Assembly: GCA_002099365.1 (NCBI GenBank)
Contig: MSED01000007.1
Coordinates: 1,426,001 to 1,490,000 of the forward strand
Direction: 5' to 3'
Source of the DNA: Phialophora verrucosa
Taxonomy: Eukaryota > Ascomycota > Eurotiomycetes > Chaetothyriales > Herpotrichiellaceae
DNA length: 64,000 nt
Shown one piece after another: positions 20,040 through 31,365 of the stretch. Positions within the stretch are counted from its first letter, which is position 1; every line of letters starts with the position of its first letter. The notes beneath the pieces were generated by a model. It made no database searches and had not been told where the DNA came from. It saw nothing but the letters and a program-made list of their open reading frames with translations. The position numbers and the translations under genes are program-made.

Positions 20040-21850
20040 CATGGGTGTTATACCTTTGAGTTTAAGTATCGCCTGTTGCTTGCCCCCCTCCTGTCTCCCG
20101 TACCGCTCTCACACTCATTCCGTAGCCCTCCTGTCTTGCCGTTTAAACTTATGTACGGTCAGATGGGGACCATACGGTGAGCGGAAAGACGAGGTCCAGT
20201 GGAGGGCAGCCTGACGGGGGGGTCAAGAACCCACTACAGGACATAGCCAGCCGCTATCATACGAGTATGTGCGGCAGGGTGGGTCAAAAAGACCCCCTAC
20301 AGCCCTGATCTTATCTCATACGCGTATCGAGACACGCACGCGCTTTGACAGCGGCGTACGTTTTGCGGGGCGTGGTCGCTCATCATACGCCGTCACACGG
20401 AGTGAGAGTGGTACATTGATGCGTACGCTGCAGAACACGCAGTAAGTACACAGTCATTAATGAGTCATTAATGTACATCAGTACACAGGCATTAATGCAC
20501 ATCAGTACAGAGTCATTAACGTACATACCCGAGCTCGTAAAGGAGAAGGGGAGCTGTGAAACTAGAATGCAGCTAATGTACGAAGGAGTGTGTGTAAATT
20601 TGAATTCGGCTAATGTACGAGTACGAGGGGGGGTGTTAAACCAATGTATTCGGGCGCACTTGTGGATATACCCGTTAACCAAACTAATCTTCATGTACGT
20701 TCGAGGGTATATAGCCGGGCTAAAATATAGACACTTACACTTCCACTTACATGTAGGAGATACCAGACCAGGCAAGGACTAGACAAGAGCAGAGGGCATA
20801 AGCTTATTGACGACTCAACTTCATGAAATATAATCACTAGCACACACAGTACGTGGCCGACAGACATGTGTCTGGTAAAGGGGGCAGTTCCGAAGTGAAC
20901 CTACTCACTCGCCGACCGAGGCAGCATGCCTGATGGTGGAGTTGTCATCCACTGTACACACATACGTATATAGGACGGGGCTGTGCAGTAATGCTATTGT
21001 ACCAGCTCCAATAATTCGTTGATTAGGGAATCGCATCGCATCACGTCGCGTCTCTTCACATTTAGGAATGAGGAACCGAAGATAGGATAGAATAGATGTA
21101 CTGGATTATGTTCCGCTACTACATAGTATGGATGTTGCCGCCCGCTCAAGTCAGCGGGGTGGGAGGATGTATTCGACCTCGAGAGGATGTGCTAGTCCCA
21201 CTCCCACTCCACTTGCGCCCCCATGCTGGCATCCGAGCCACGACTCTGGGTCCACAAGGAGGATTGGAAGTGACCAGCACTATATCGAGCCCGATGTCTA
21301 GACCTCGAGCCCTCGTCCTCACCTCGTCAAGGGCCACTGGCGATCTTATCGGCATCGAGCCTTTTGTTCGTGGGCAATGCATTCCCATGCCAGCCCTTTC
21401 ATCTCTTCGGTGTCGAAGAGACACGTCTCGAATTTCCATGCCGCTCAAAGCTTTCGGTCGCGGTACTGGTCGAGATGATGTTCACGTGCGTGACGGCGTG
21501 TGGTGCCCGTCGTGTCCAGTGGCCTTTCTCGTGCTGATAGAAGCTAGAAGAGACCGCGCTCAATGAGCCTTGATACTTCGCGAGAAGAGCTCCGGCAATA
21601 TTCATCGTCGTTATGTGGAATTGGAACAGAAAGTGGCCCGGGTCAGACGGTGCCATCTTCGTTGGAAATTTCTGACCACTGAGCCTTCCTCCAGGCTCTG
21701 GCGTCAAAAACCGCTCAGCCCGGTAACCATAGGCTGCTCGCGATGGACTCTGCATGACCTTGACGCTGACTCGCTAATATCCTGCCATGGCTGCACAAGG
21801 GAGAAATGCTCGATAGCTGTTAAAAGATCAAACAGCACTGTTGTTCCAGT
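20040..21850. other. Long gene-free spacer
   Basis: 1.8 kb with no supported gene. It is rich in short palindrome-like words (CATACGAGTATG near 20260) and contains the direct repeats listed separately. It might be degenerate mobile DNA, but I see no terminal inverted repeats or transposase remnant. Confidence 0.4.
20445..20527. repeat. 24-bp direct repeats with CATTAATG core
   Basis: About three and a half imperfect copies of a ~24-bp unit, GTACA-CAG-CATTAATG-ACATCA with variants. The first copies contain the palindrome TCATTAATGA. A shorter word, GCTAATGTACGA, recurs at about 20572 and 20609. Confidence 0.65.
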
Positions 21851-22453
21851 CTAGCTGAAGATGTCGCTATTCTTGGAATGGTGCAACGCGTCCGCGGCCG
21901 ATGCAGGATAAAAGGTCCGACACTTGGTGCAAATGGTCAGGTTTGCCGTTGGACCTCTCTTGTGATACTCGGCCAGCTGAGCTCGGAGTTCCTCAACCTC
22001 GCGCTGGAGACTGCGCACTTCTTCCTTCCTCTTCTGGCGGAAGTTGCTTTGGGCTTTGCGATTTTGCTCACGTCGCCGATGTCTTCGATCCACTGTCTTT
22101 TCGTCGGCTGGTGTGGTGGTTGATGCTAGTTCGGCGACTTCGGATGCGGTGCCCTCGGCGGTCCAGAAGTCGTCCGACTGGACGCTGCTTGCGTAACTGA
22201 CCGACGACTGGCCGGAAATCAAGTCATTTGCCATGGGATAGGAGAAAACGCCTTGTGACATATTGAAGTCACTTTGCTTACGAGAGTCGCTCGCACCCAG
22301 CACCGGCGAACTGGATGGCGACTCGAAGAAAAGATCCAACACATCCATTGAGCTGTTTTCCTGCTGTGCCGATGACAAAAAGTTCCAGTTGTATGAGACA
22401 GGGCTGACTTCCGGCGGGTAGACCAATTCCAGATTCTGATCGACAACATGCAT
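21851..22453 (-). CDS. Small bZIP transcription factor
   Basis: 200 residues, single exon. The basic region is RRHRRREQNRKAQSNFRQKR (123-142) with the Yap-like NRKAQSNFR core (N-x-x-A-Q-x-x-F-R), followed by a short leucine zipper with heptad-spaced V/L (146-163). The N-terminal 110 residues are acidic and Ser-rich and may activate transcription. The C-terminus has a CTKC pair and a His-His (175-192), reminiscent of redox-sensing Cys in Yap-type factors but too few to claim it. It acts in the nucleus. The targets are unknown; 1.5 kb of non-coding upstream DNA suggests a long promoter. Confidence 0.85.
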   Translation of the reverse strand: MHVVDQNLELVYPPEVSPVSYNWNFLSSAQQENSSMDVLDLFFESPSSSPVLGASDSRKQSDFNMSQGVFSYPMANDLISGQSSVSYASSVQSDDFWTAEGTASEVAELASTTTPADEKTVDRRHRRREQNRKAQSNFRQKRKEEVRSLQREVEELRAQLAEYHKRGPTANLTICTKCRTFYPASAADALHHSKNSDIFS

Positions 22454-23980
22454 ATTTGCAATTGAGTGTGAAGATGATCCTCGGATGAGTCGAGTATAGT
22501 TGGGAGTGTATTGTCGAGGCTTGACGCCTGATGGATGACTTCGCTGTCGAGCTGGATCTAGTCAAGGCGAAGGCGCAAGTAGGTCCGGGTTGTCGATTGT
22601 GGAAATGGTGCGAATAGTCGGTGGCAGTCAAATGTATTATACACACTGCCAACGAGGCTGACTTGGATACGAGCCCCTGGGAATGACGCACCGCGATCGA
22701 GGTAGCCTGCAATGTCCCATTCGTTTTGGGAAGGCGCCTGGTAGCCTCAGACTCCCGGCAATAACGTCAAGGTTCAACATGGCGGGCTTGGGAACGCACT
22801 AGGGAAACACATTTGTAGAGAATGCTGTGCTCTGACAAAGCACAGAGTCGCGAAGCTTGATCTCAGGCACCCGAAATTGCGGAGCGGGGAGGAAACACGG
22901 TAAACAGGCCTTGCGTTTGGGAGCAGTCTTCGGAGAATGCGCTGGGGGAAGAGGTACATGGTGCTGCCGCAGTAGCGTAAGCATCGAATGGTCGAGGCAG
23001 CTTGGGACGGGCTGTAGCCGCAGGACTGCGTGAATTTCTGCAAGCTGGTGCGAAAAGAGACATCGAGCAGGGACGATGGTTGGCAGCAGCTGGGCCTATG
23101 ACAGAGCCATCCCCGTGGATGCTTGGAGGCCATGCCGGACTGGGGAGGTGGAGTCTTGCTTATACGAACAGCTTGCCAGCCGGCCTTGATTTGCTTCCTG
23201 GCCGCCATGTCAATTCCGTGTCTTGGTCGATATCCGGCGGAACTCGCTGATTGGATGTTCAAATCGGAGGCCTTGGCTGTTGACGAGGAGTCGACTCTCG
23301 TCCTCGGAAAACCCCCCTTCCCAAAACAGGTGCCGGGTTATTCATCGTGGCCCCCCCTTGACCTGGACCTCCCCCGCAAAGTCGAATCTTGTTTCATTGC
23401 TCGACTGTCGTCCGTAGTATTGCAAGGCCAATAGAACCGAGTCTGCAAAATAGCGCAGGAGGTCACTGCTGCCCTTGGCACACTTCTAGACCTTCTTCAC
23501 TGCCCCCCCATTGGGGCCGGTGACGTTGGAAGATCGGTGGACACTGGATATCGTCCCGCTTGTTACCTGGCAGTATTTGCATTTCCCCTAGCTGAAGCTT
23601 GAAAGCGCCCATGGTAGGAGAGCTTGTCCTCGCATTCCGAGGAACGCACAGCCGGTGCTCTCCTGCAAGCCTTGCGCTTTAGCGAGCAATCGAACCCTGG
23701 TATGTTGCGCGATTACCCATGCATTGTGGACCCTTCCATGCGCGCTCCTCTCCACGCTCTTGCTCGAAAGCATCCACGAACCACTAGGATTGGTTGCGAT
23801 CAATCCCTGTGGCTGTAGATCTGCCCCTAGGGTAGATGGGTCTCCATCGTTGCCAGCCTTGTCGAGGAGGCATTGATAAACCTCCGCGATGTCCTTCTCA
23901 GCATTCTACAACATCCCCTTGCGCCAGGTACATTCGACATATCGAGCAGTGTCCTATTCTTTCAAACACCACCTCGCAAA
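22454..23980. other. Intergenic spacer upstream of the bZIP gene
   Basis: About 1.5 kb with only short overlapping frames. It is the presumed shared upstream region of the bZIP gene (minus) and the orphan gene (plus). Confidence 0.4.
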
Positions 23981-24544
23981 ATGCATCTTCCAGAAGGCTA
24001 TGTGGCCGAGACACATTGGCCATGGTCTCGCGCGGACCTCGCTTTACGGTCGCAAGATACCTCATCTTCAGAGTGGGAACACTTGGGCAACACCTACCTC
24101 TTCCCCATGGCTTCGCCAAAGTCACTTCCTCGCAGCTGGTTGAGCCACGGGCCGTTGCCAGCGTTTGCACCTCGAGAGTGTGTCTCCACCATCCGTAAGG
24201 CCGGTACCGACTCTTCCTACTACACAATGGGGGAAGCAGAGCTTGATGGCGGCAACCAAAATGGGAAACTTGCAGGGTCGTCAACCACCGCCCCTATACC
24301 GATTCGAACGACAGCCAAGCCGCAGAAGCGTCGCCACCAGAGAACTCCGTTTGTGCCTGTGAAATGGCGGTCCACAGACGCGACCGACGCGCAGCCGGAC
24401 ATGTCTTGGGAGGCACGTCAGAGATATGAACAGCGATTTGCAGTCACAGAAGTTCGACGAGAGTCAGAGTTCCAGCCGACCGCGGACGAGAAAGACTGCT
24501 CATGCATGGAATGCAAGTCGCGACGGCGGAGGAGGGAGCAATGA
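23981..24544 (+). CDS. Orphan protein with Cys/Arg-rich C-terminus
   Basis: I do not recognise this gene. The first ATG of an open frame, with AAA before it, gives 187 residues. Features seen: an aromatic-rich N-terminus (VAETHWPWSRAD), a basic central stretch (AKPQKRRHQRTPFVPVKWR), an RQRYEQRF helix and a terminal CSCMECKSRRRRREQ. The tail could be a partial metal-binding and nuclear-targeting segment. No signal peptide or intron is needed. Expression is unproven and it may be a chance frame. Confidence 0.4.
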   Translation: MHLPEGYVAETHWPWSRADLALRSQDTSSSEWEHLGNTYLFPMASPKSLPRSWLSHGPLPAFAPRECVSTIRKAGTDSSYYTMGEAELDGGNQNGKLAGSSTTAPIPIRTTAKPQKRRHQRTPFVPVKWRSTDATDAQPDMSWEARQRYEQRFAVTEVRRESEFQPTADEKDCSCMECKSRRRRREQ

Positions 24545-25323
24545 CAGCCAGCAAGTATCCTTTCGAATCCGAACACCGTATTCTCAGCATCCTTCATCTT
24601 AAAGTCCTATGTCGACACATCCAAGCGTCGTGATCTTGTTGGCCATGCAGTACCGTCCAGGGATCTATCTAGAGAAGGACCGCTCGCCGAAGTCACCACA
24701 CTCTGGGCCCAATTGAAGGAAAATGACCACCAACCGCTTGAGCAGCGCCTAAACGACCTTGCGTGAGATCGAAAGCAGTGAAAGATCGTTGCTGCGGCGG
24801 CTGTCACGTACGCGGGGTGAGCAACTGTGGACATCCTTCAGATGGAACATTATGTCGCAGGAATCGATTCTTCTGATTCTTCTTGTTGTCTCACGAGCAG
24901 GAAGAGAGGGTTGAACATGCGAGAGGCGTGAGGATAGTCGAGGAGTCGCGAGAGGTCATACTGTGTGAATTGTACTGTGTGACTGTCGAGCTGTATATCA
25001 TTGAGAACGACAGGCACGGCGGGCCGACGTTTTTCCATCTTGGCGCGAATCCCATTCGCCGCCTTCTTTGATTCTCTTCAATCACGAAACTCAAAATGTG
25101 TTATAAAGTCATTTATTAATGTGGGTTACAAAGTCATAGCGAGTGATTCCGTACATACGGCCACGAAGTCCTCTTGATCACACAGCAATGAGTTTGGTGC
25201 CCTAGAAAAGACGCTTGACTTCTCCTCAAAGTCCTCGGTACTAGTGCAATTACATTTTTCACTTGCTCATGCGTCAATCTAATCACCACCCACTCACTCT
25301 CGCATCTCACCATCCTCACAACC
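24545..25323. other. Intergenic spacer
   Basis: About 780 bp without a supported gene; it contains the promoter of the HD phosphohydrolase gene. Confidence 0.4.
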
Positions 25324-26061
25324 ATGGGACCGCCCAAATCTCCATACTGGGATCCGACAACGTATCCTTCGCTATCCGACCAAGAGATAGAGTATGTCCG
25401 CCAAATCTACGCCTTCACAGAACAATACTTCCAGGACCCACGCTTCGACGCTTCCCATGATTTTGCGCACGTGAAACGCGTTGTCACCAACGCTCTTACC
25501 ATCCTTAAGAAGGTGGAAGACCAGCGGAAACGGCAGGCCCTCCCGGCTTTGAACCCCTTGAGTGTCATTCTGGGAGCGTTGCTGCACGATGTCGAGGATA
25601 AAAAGTATGTCACTGTGGGCGGCGCGGAACAGCAGACTGGAGCGTTGCGCAAGGCAGTCACCCAGGTCGGATTGTCCGAGTCTTACGCCGAGCACATCCA
25701 ATTGTTGGTCGACGGGGTGTCGTATTCCTCTGAAGTGAAGAATCCTGAGCGCGTGAAGAAGCTCATCGAGCTGATCCCAGAGCTGGCTGTGGTGCAAGAT
25801 GCTGATCGCCTCGATGCCATGGGCGCGATAGGGATCGGGAGGTGCTTCACCTTTGGAGGGGCAAAGGGTGCGAGAAGCCTGGAAGATTCCATCCAGCATT
25901 TCGAGGATAAGTTGCTGAAGCTCGAGGGTATGATGAAGACGGACGCCGGGCAGGCCATGGCGAGTGAGAGGTCGAGCAGGATTCGAGACTTCATGAGCTG
26001 GTGGAAAGATGAGGTCGAGGTGGCGGACCAGAAGATTAGACGGGCCGACTTCGAGTCTTGA
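25324..26061 (+). CDS. HD-domain metal-dependent phosphohydrolase
   Basis: 245 residues, single exon, ATG preceded by ACC. The HD superfamily ligands are visible: H45 in the SHDFAHVKRV block, the HD pair H88-D89 in GALLHDVEDKKY, and D159/D161 in VVQDADRLDAMGAIG. This arrangement and length match the YedJ-like HD proteins common in bacteria and fungi. The family hydrolyses phosphate esters or nucleotides with a divalent metal, but the specific substrate is not known. No signal peptide is present, so it is probably cytosolic. It converges on the GRASP gene 86 bp away. Confidence 0.9.
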   Translation: MGPPKSPYWDPTTYPSLSDQEIEYVRQIYAFTEQYFQDPRFDASHDFAHVKRVVTNALTILKKVEDQRKRQALPALNPLSVILGALLHDVEDKKYVTVGGAEQQTGALRKAVTQVGLSESYAEHIQLLVDGVSYSSEVKNPERVKKLIELIPELAVVQDADRLDAMGAIGIGRCFTFGGAKGARSLEDSIQHFEDKLLKLEGMMKTDAGQAMASERSSRIRDFMSWWKDEVEVADQKIRRADFES

Positions 26062-26146
26062 TCTTTGGCCCTGGTTCCCTTCCCCTTCGATGCTGTCTCC
26101 AACGACGATCGATGATGGTGCATACACATTTTCAACAAATCCCGCA

Positions 26147-27460
26147 TCAGGTTTCTTCGGCATCGCCCGGTTCGCCGAGATCGTCGCCTGCCTGGACAGG
26201 GGCATCTGCTTTCTCATGTGTCACGGAGGGAGACGTCGGTCCAGTAGAGCCGAGTTTGGGGGGCGGCGCGAGAGGCGTGCCCTTCCTCGACGGCACAGTA
26301 TCCTGCTCGGCACTCTTCTTCGACCCCTCGGCAAATATATCGTCGAACCCGCTCTTGCCGCCAGCGCCATGATGCCGGCCTTTTCGTGTTCTGGGAGGTG
26401 GTCCTGAAGTCGTCGGGGGTGCAGCATTGGGGTTCAACATGGGCGGTGGAGGCAGATTCGGACTGATCATCGGAGGCGGAGGAGGAGAAGCCAGATTTGC
26501 CACAGGTGCGGGCTGGAAGGTGTTGGCGAAGGAGGCATCCTGTTGCTGTCCTCCGTTCTCGAGGCTGCTCTTTCTGTCGGCGTCAAAGAGGCTCTCGCCC
26601 GGCGCTTGGATCTCTTCCCCCAACCCCACAGGGAGTCTGTGTAGGGCGCCGAAACCCAGGACTGCTCCCAGGGCACCCTCGCCGCCCCAGCCCCTTCGAG
26701 GGACAAGTTCGACCTCTCTGACCACGTCGAACTCGGAATTGTAGACCCATAGCACTAGGCTGCGGTTCAAGTGATCCTCCACCAACTCGCCCAAGGCCGC
26801 TTCTCCTTTCAAGGTCCCGCTCGGCGAGCCGAGGATGTAGTCGCTATGTGGGAGCAGGCCGGCTTGATGCGCCGGGGACAGCGGGGAAGGTATGGTCAGG
26901 ACGTGCCATATGTTTTGGGTGGCATTGAGCGGCGCGAGTTGGAGGAACAAGCCCAAAGGTTCGCCGGAAGCAGGCACGGCGATGGTGAGCGCGTGAGTCC
27001 GTTGGCCCTGCACCAGCAATCGTCAGAAGGGTTGTTGTTAACTAGACATCTGAGCCACCAAAAACCCGCGCCCACGCCCACGTCCACGCGTGCGTGTCCT
27101 CGTCACCGTACCTTTGCGCTCCACAGATCCAACGTGCAGTATCCGCCTGCGCAGTTGCGTAGTTCAGTGACGAAGAGATTCGGATCCGGCGAGTCCTGTC
27201 CTCGTTCGTTCGGTCAGTCAGCAGGCTTTTTCCACTGGCGGCGACCAAGCTGGGCCCGGGGGTGGCGGGGAAGACATAGATACCAGATGGTGACCGTTCA
27301 TGCCAATAATGAAGTCGAACCAAGGCTCTAGCTGGAGCTCTTTGTTGGTGTTACGGAGGACTTGAAAGCCGTACGAGGTGTCTGAGGGCCCTGCGTCGGC
27401 GTGCCGTGGCGGCGGCTCGCCGTCCAGGCGAGCTATGAACCGGTTCAGTGCACCAAACAT
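26147..27460 (-). CDS. GRH1: Golgi reassembly stacking protein (GRASP/Grh1)
   Basis: Exons 27460-27284, 27195-27112 and 27007-26147 give 373 residues, all introns phase 0. The two tandem PDZ-like GRASP domains occupy about 1-210: FGALNRFIARLDG, then YGFQVLRNTNKELQLEPWFD, the NLFVTELRNCAGGYC block across exon 2, and SDYILGSPSGTL, LWVYNSEFDVVREV in the second domain. The C-terminal ~150 residues are Pro/Gly/Ser-rich. Fungal Grh1 sits on early Golgi and ER exit sites, acting in tethering and in unconventional secretion. The fungal protein lacks the myristoylated Gly2 context of animal GRASPs (here MFG), so it probably uses another membrane anchor. Confidence 0.9.
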
Positions 27461-27911
27461 GTCGATGTCGATGTATCTGCGCTGGTTGAGAAGCAACGTA
27501 CATGTGTACGCAAGACACGTCCGCGGTTGGCGAGTATGCGTTAACGTGGCCAAAACTCCACCGCGTGAACCGGGCCTCCACCAAGGCAGCTTTCCCGACT
27601 TTTACAGACACCTCTAGGCACGCCTACAGCGCCCTCTTGAGGCACCCTTAGAAGCCTGCCTGAAACCAACGCCCGCGCCGCCTATAACGATTTTAACAGC
27701 TTACAGTACCCTACAAAAACGTCCAGTCACGGCTAATTTTCAGCGTCGTTCAGAAAATATATTCAACCACAAACGGTACCTATTGCTCCTTCTGTGTCGC
27801 TCCCCTGGTATATATGCGAAGATCTCTCATCTAGAAGGCGCCCGTATTCAAACCGTTGCATTCCGCATAGCCATCCAAACCCAATTCTGTTCCAGCCTGT
27901 TGCCGGGGTGC
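27461..27911. other. Intergenic spacer
   Basis: About 450 bp upstream of GRASP and downstream of the transcription factor. No gene seen. Confidence 0.4.
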
Positions 27912-29745
27912 CTACTTTGGCACTCTGAAGAGGTTCGATTCCTCGATTTCTGTCCAGAGTTTGAGTCCGTCGGCGTCGTTCGTATACTCATACCACAAAA
28001 ACATGCCCAGCCGATCTCTCATACTTGGCCAGCTCTCAATCCCGAGTTGTCGTGTGAATTCGTCGAGTATAGAACGATACCATTGTCGTTCCGGGTATCC
28101 GATAGCCGCGATCGCACCCATCACACTCACCCACATGATCAAATCAGATGCTTCAGCCCACCATGCCTGGATCGATGGTTCGAGGAGCTGTGCCTTGATG
28201 TCGTGCGCAAGTTGATGGAACGGGGCAGCAATTGCGGGAAGCGGAAACACCACGAGCAAGCTGTACACAACCGTGCCCAGCCGCGCAAGTCTGACCAACG
28301 GGTGCTCGTCCTGTACCTCTGAGGGTAGCGGCGTCAAGAGCATCAGGCGGTGTTGGACGAAGTTTCTCTCGTCTGACACACATCCCAGTCGCTGAGCCTC
28401 CGGTCTATTCTTGACCTGGTCGTCCACCGCAAAAGTGTATTGGATGATCCACTTCAAGACGATCAGCAGGTGCTCGACAGTCTCGTGGCCTAGCAACTCT
28501 GGGAGAACTCGAAATCCTCTGCCGAGACCGACCAACGGATGGTTCTTCCTCGAGGCTTGGTTCAGGGGCCCGATGACATCGTCATTCATCTGTTCATATG
28601 GCAGCATCGGTCTGGTCAAGGTCTGACTGGCCAGAATTATGTCTCCGCTGCGGAATAGAGTCAGTTTTGCATGTGACCATGTCAAGCAAGTGCGTCGCTT
28701 ACAAGGATATAGCCTGTGCCAAGCCGGGCAGCTTGATCTGAGAGAGACCGCCCCGAAGGGTCAACATTCTGGCAAGCCCCTGTAAATGGACATTCACCGT
28801 GTGAAGTCGGCCCCCGTATAGATGGAGGAGCTGCAGAGTAGTCAATGGCCCTTGGGACGGGGCGGCTGCCGGAGGATGGGAACGAGGCTCCCCGTGATAA
28901 GACAGGGCATATACTGCCAGGATATTCTCATCCTCACAGCTCATGGAAGTGTCGGCGAATTTCTGGTGGACACCTCGAATGGTTTCGGTGTAACACTGCA
29001 TCTGCTCTCGGGACTCCGCAGAGGAAGAGAAGAAAACTCGATTGCGTGTCAGCTGACAGAACATCGAGGCGTGGAAAAGCGTGCGATCGTGGAATGTCAT
29101 CTGCAGCCATTTCTCGGAGTGTGGGCTCAAGGTTTGTCCTTTCTCGGGCGGAAACATCAACGACAGGAAGCTGTTCACTGATGCCGGTCAGTATGCAGTT
29201 GATTTATACCGGTCGGGGATCCATCACTGACCTTGGTCAAGAACAGGACTGACAAACTCCTTCGGCAACTCGCACGGGTATGTTTCAAATGGATCATGAT
29301 GTCCAGACACAACCAACGTCGAAAGGCTGTTGGGAGAAAATGATACTAGTTCGCCTCCTGATACAGGCGAATCTGTGATGGATTCGCCGAGATCCTCCTC
29401 TATCTTCGGTGTTCGACCTTCGCTCTCTGTGGAAGAGGACCCGATCGTCTGCGGAGTGGTAGGACCACGCGCTCGTTTGGATTTTTTGACCTGCCCAAGA
29501 TTGGAAGAGCGGCGCCTTGCTGCCGGTCGATTTGAGACTCCATCCACGTCTGTCTTGACTCGCCGCCAGTGGTAGTTCGAGGCATTGGATCGAACAAGTA
29601 CCTTGTTCTGAGAGCGCTCGGCTTCGGAGGAGGGGATGGCGGTGACGAATTGGAAGGTTTTGGACGCCACCGCACGAGCAGGGCGCGACGCTGCGACTCC
29701 AGCGCTTTGATCCGGCCGAGGTGTCACGGCTCTCGCCTTGTGCAT
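27912..29745 (-). CDS. Fungal transcription-factor-family protein without zinc cluster
   Basis: Exons 29745-29232, 29177-28703 and 28647-27912 join to 574 residues. The N-terminus has the block FQFVTAIPSSEAERSQNKVL then VRSNASNYHWRRVK, known from many ascomycete proteins annotated as fungal-specific transcription factors (Fungal_trans_2-like), here followed by a Lys/Arg-rich patch (RPAARRRSSNLGQVKKSKRA). The rest is helical with FNS-like NSFLSLMFPP, a mid block WLQMTFHDRTLFHASMFC and aromatic C-terminal helices. There is no C6 zinc cluster, so DNA binding is uncertain. The frame is open a little upstream of the ATG, and a further 5' exon is possible. Confidence 0.8.
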
Positions 29746-30393
29746 GTCCTTCTCGTAGACATAATCCGACGTCAATAGAGTATGTGAGTCCAGTGGTCCC
29801 TGCCCGCACGCTATTGGGAATCAAAACGGCTGACTCAAGGCATGGCGCAGTGTCGGTGTCGTGGGCGTGGGGTTGGCGAAGAGGAAGAAATTCGCTTAGA
29901 TGTCTATGCTGTCACAATGGCCTGGGGGCGCGGCACCTGTGACTTTGACACTATCCGGGTCCGGAAAACGGCTAAAGTGCCAGGGCAATGAGACGAGCGG
30001 AGGAGTCTCGAACCTCGACGTGGAGGCGAACGTTGGCGGCATTTATCCGGGGCGCTTCCCCACATGCTGCCCTGCAGGTCAACTCCGCTTTTTCCTTTCC
30101 AGGTGCTGGACATATAGATGTGCCTCGATGAGGACCGGACTATATACTGCGCAGGGATCTAAGGGACTTGAATATTGGCTGGGAAGCTCCGTGTGTATTC
30201 GAAGGAGTGACTAAGTTGGTTGTATATGTACGAGTATGTTTCTATCCTTAACACCCATTCGCTATGCTGAAATCATGCCATGCCACGCCATGCAATAAGA
30301 CAAAACTGATCCAAGCCGCACTGCAGCATTACCGCCCAGGATTTGCCGTCGCTCAATTCAACACATGGCGCCTTTTGGGGTTGTTGTGCGGCT
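29746..30393. other. Intergenic spacer
   Basis: About 650 bp; no supported gene. Confidence 0.4.
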
Positions 30394-31365
30394 CTACCAA
30401 GCCCCGACCGAGGTGGGTACCGCCATGGTGATGGTGATTGTTTGACATCCGACACAGTCGCTCAGGCCATAGAAGAAGTTTGGAGCCAGTGTCGGGGTCG
30501 CAGTGATGGTTTCGGTGATGGTCACAGCAGTGGGGCAGCCATTGGGAGTCGTGGTAGGCTTAGGAGGCAAGCACTGGCCGTTGGCAGCTGTGCCGAACCC
30601 GCAGTAGTGAGATACCGTGGTGCTGCTGGCACTGCTTGACGAGCTGGTCGAAGTAGGAGGAGCCGGGTTGCACTTGCCGTTCAACGCTGTGCCAAAGCCG
30701 CAGTAGTGGGAAGTTGTGCTGCTGACACTGGTGGTCGTGGTCACGGTCGTAGGCTTTGTCGTCGTGCTGCTGACGGTGCTGCTGGTGGTTGACGGGGGAT
30801 TGCAACTCCCATTATCAGCAGTGCCGAAGCCACAATAGTGCGAGGTAGATGTGCTGGTAGATGTCGAGCTGGTCGTGGTTGACGGCGGGGGGTTGCATTT
30901 GCCGTCCAAAGCAGTGCCAAAGCCGCAGTAATAGGTGGTAGACGTACTGGTGGACGTGCTCGATGTAGTTGGGGGCGGATTGCACTTGCCATCCAAAGCG
31001 GTGCCGAATCCACAGTAATAGGTGGTGGTCGACGAGGTGGACGTCGTGGTTGACGGAGGCGGATTGCACTTGCCATCAAGCGCGGTGCCGAAGCCGCAGT
31101 AATATGTCGTTGATGACGAGGAGGCAGATGTGGTCGTCGACGGAGGCGGATTGCACTTTCCATCCAGAGCCGTTCCAAAACCGCAGTAAAAGCTGGAGGT
31201 GGAAGTAGACGAGACCGAGCTTGTGGTGGAAGTTGGGATGACGCATGAGCCATCGGCATTAGTACCATAACCACAATAGTATGAGGTGGTGGACGTGCTG
31301 GTCAATGGAACAGCCAGGGCGCCGGCGGCAAGAGTCGCAGTAATGAAAGCGATTGAAGAATGCAT
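30394..31365 (-). CDS. Secreted protein of eight CGFG-type Cys modules
   Basis: 323 residues, single exon from the ATG at 31365. Residues 1-19 are a signal peptide (MHSSIAFITATLAAGALAVP). Then come eight modules, each close to YYCGFGTALDGKCNPPP, with two Cys nine residues apart. Modules are joined by Ser/Thr-rich linkers of about 10-30 residues, likely O-mannosylated. The C-terminus (CPTAVTITETITATPTLAPN and SDCVGCQTITITMA) adds three Cys. Modules 2-5 are nearly identical; 1 and 6-8 are diverged (CGYGTNADGSC, CGFGTADNGSC, CGFGTALNGKC, CGFGTAANGQC). No GPI signal is obvious. I do not recognise the family; a cell-wall or extracellular role is inferred from composition. Confidence 0.85.
   Translation of the reverse strand: MHSSIAFITATLAAGALAVPLTSTSTTSYYCGYGTNADGSCVIPTSTTSSVSSTSTSSFYCGFGTALDGKCNPPPSTTTSASSSSTTYYCGFGTALDGKCNPPPSTTTSTSSTTTYYCGFGTALDGKCNPPPTTSSTSTSTSTTYYCGFGTALDGKCNPPPSTTTSSTSTSTSTSHYCGFGTADNGSCNPPSTTSSTVSSTTTKPTTVTTTTSVSSTTSHYCGFGTALNGKCNPAPPTSTSSSSSASSTTVSHYCGFGTAANGQCLPPKPTTTPNGCPTAVTITETITATPTLAPNFFYGLSDCVGCQTITITMAVPTSVGAW

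Noticed and set aside
20040..21850. Transposon in the long spacer
   Set aside because: No terminal inverted repeats, target-site duplication, or transposase or reverse-transcriptase fragments could be identified by eye.
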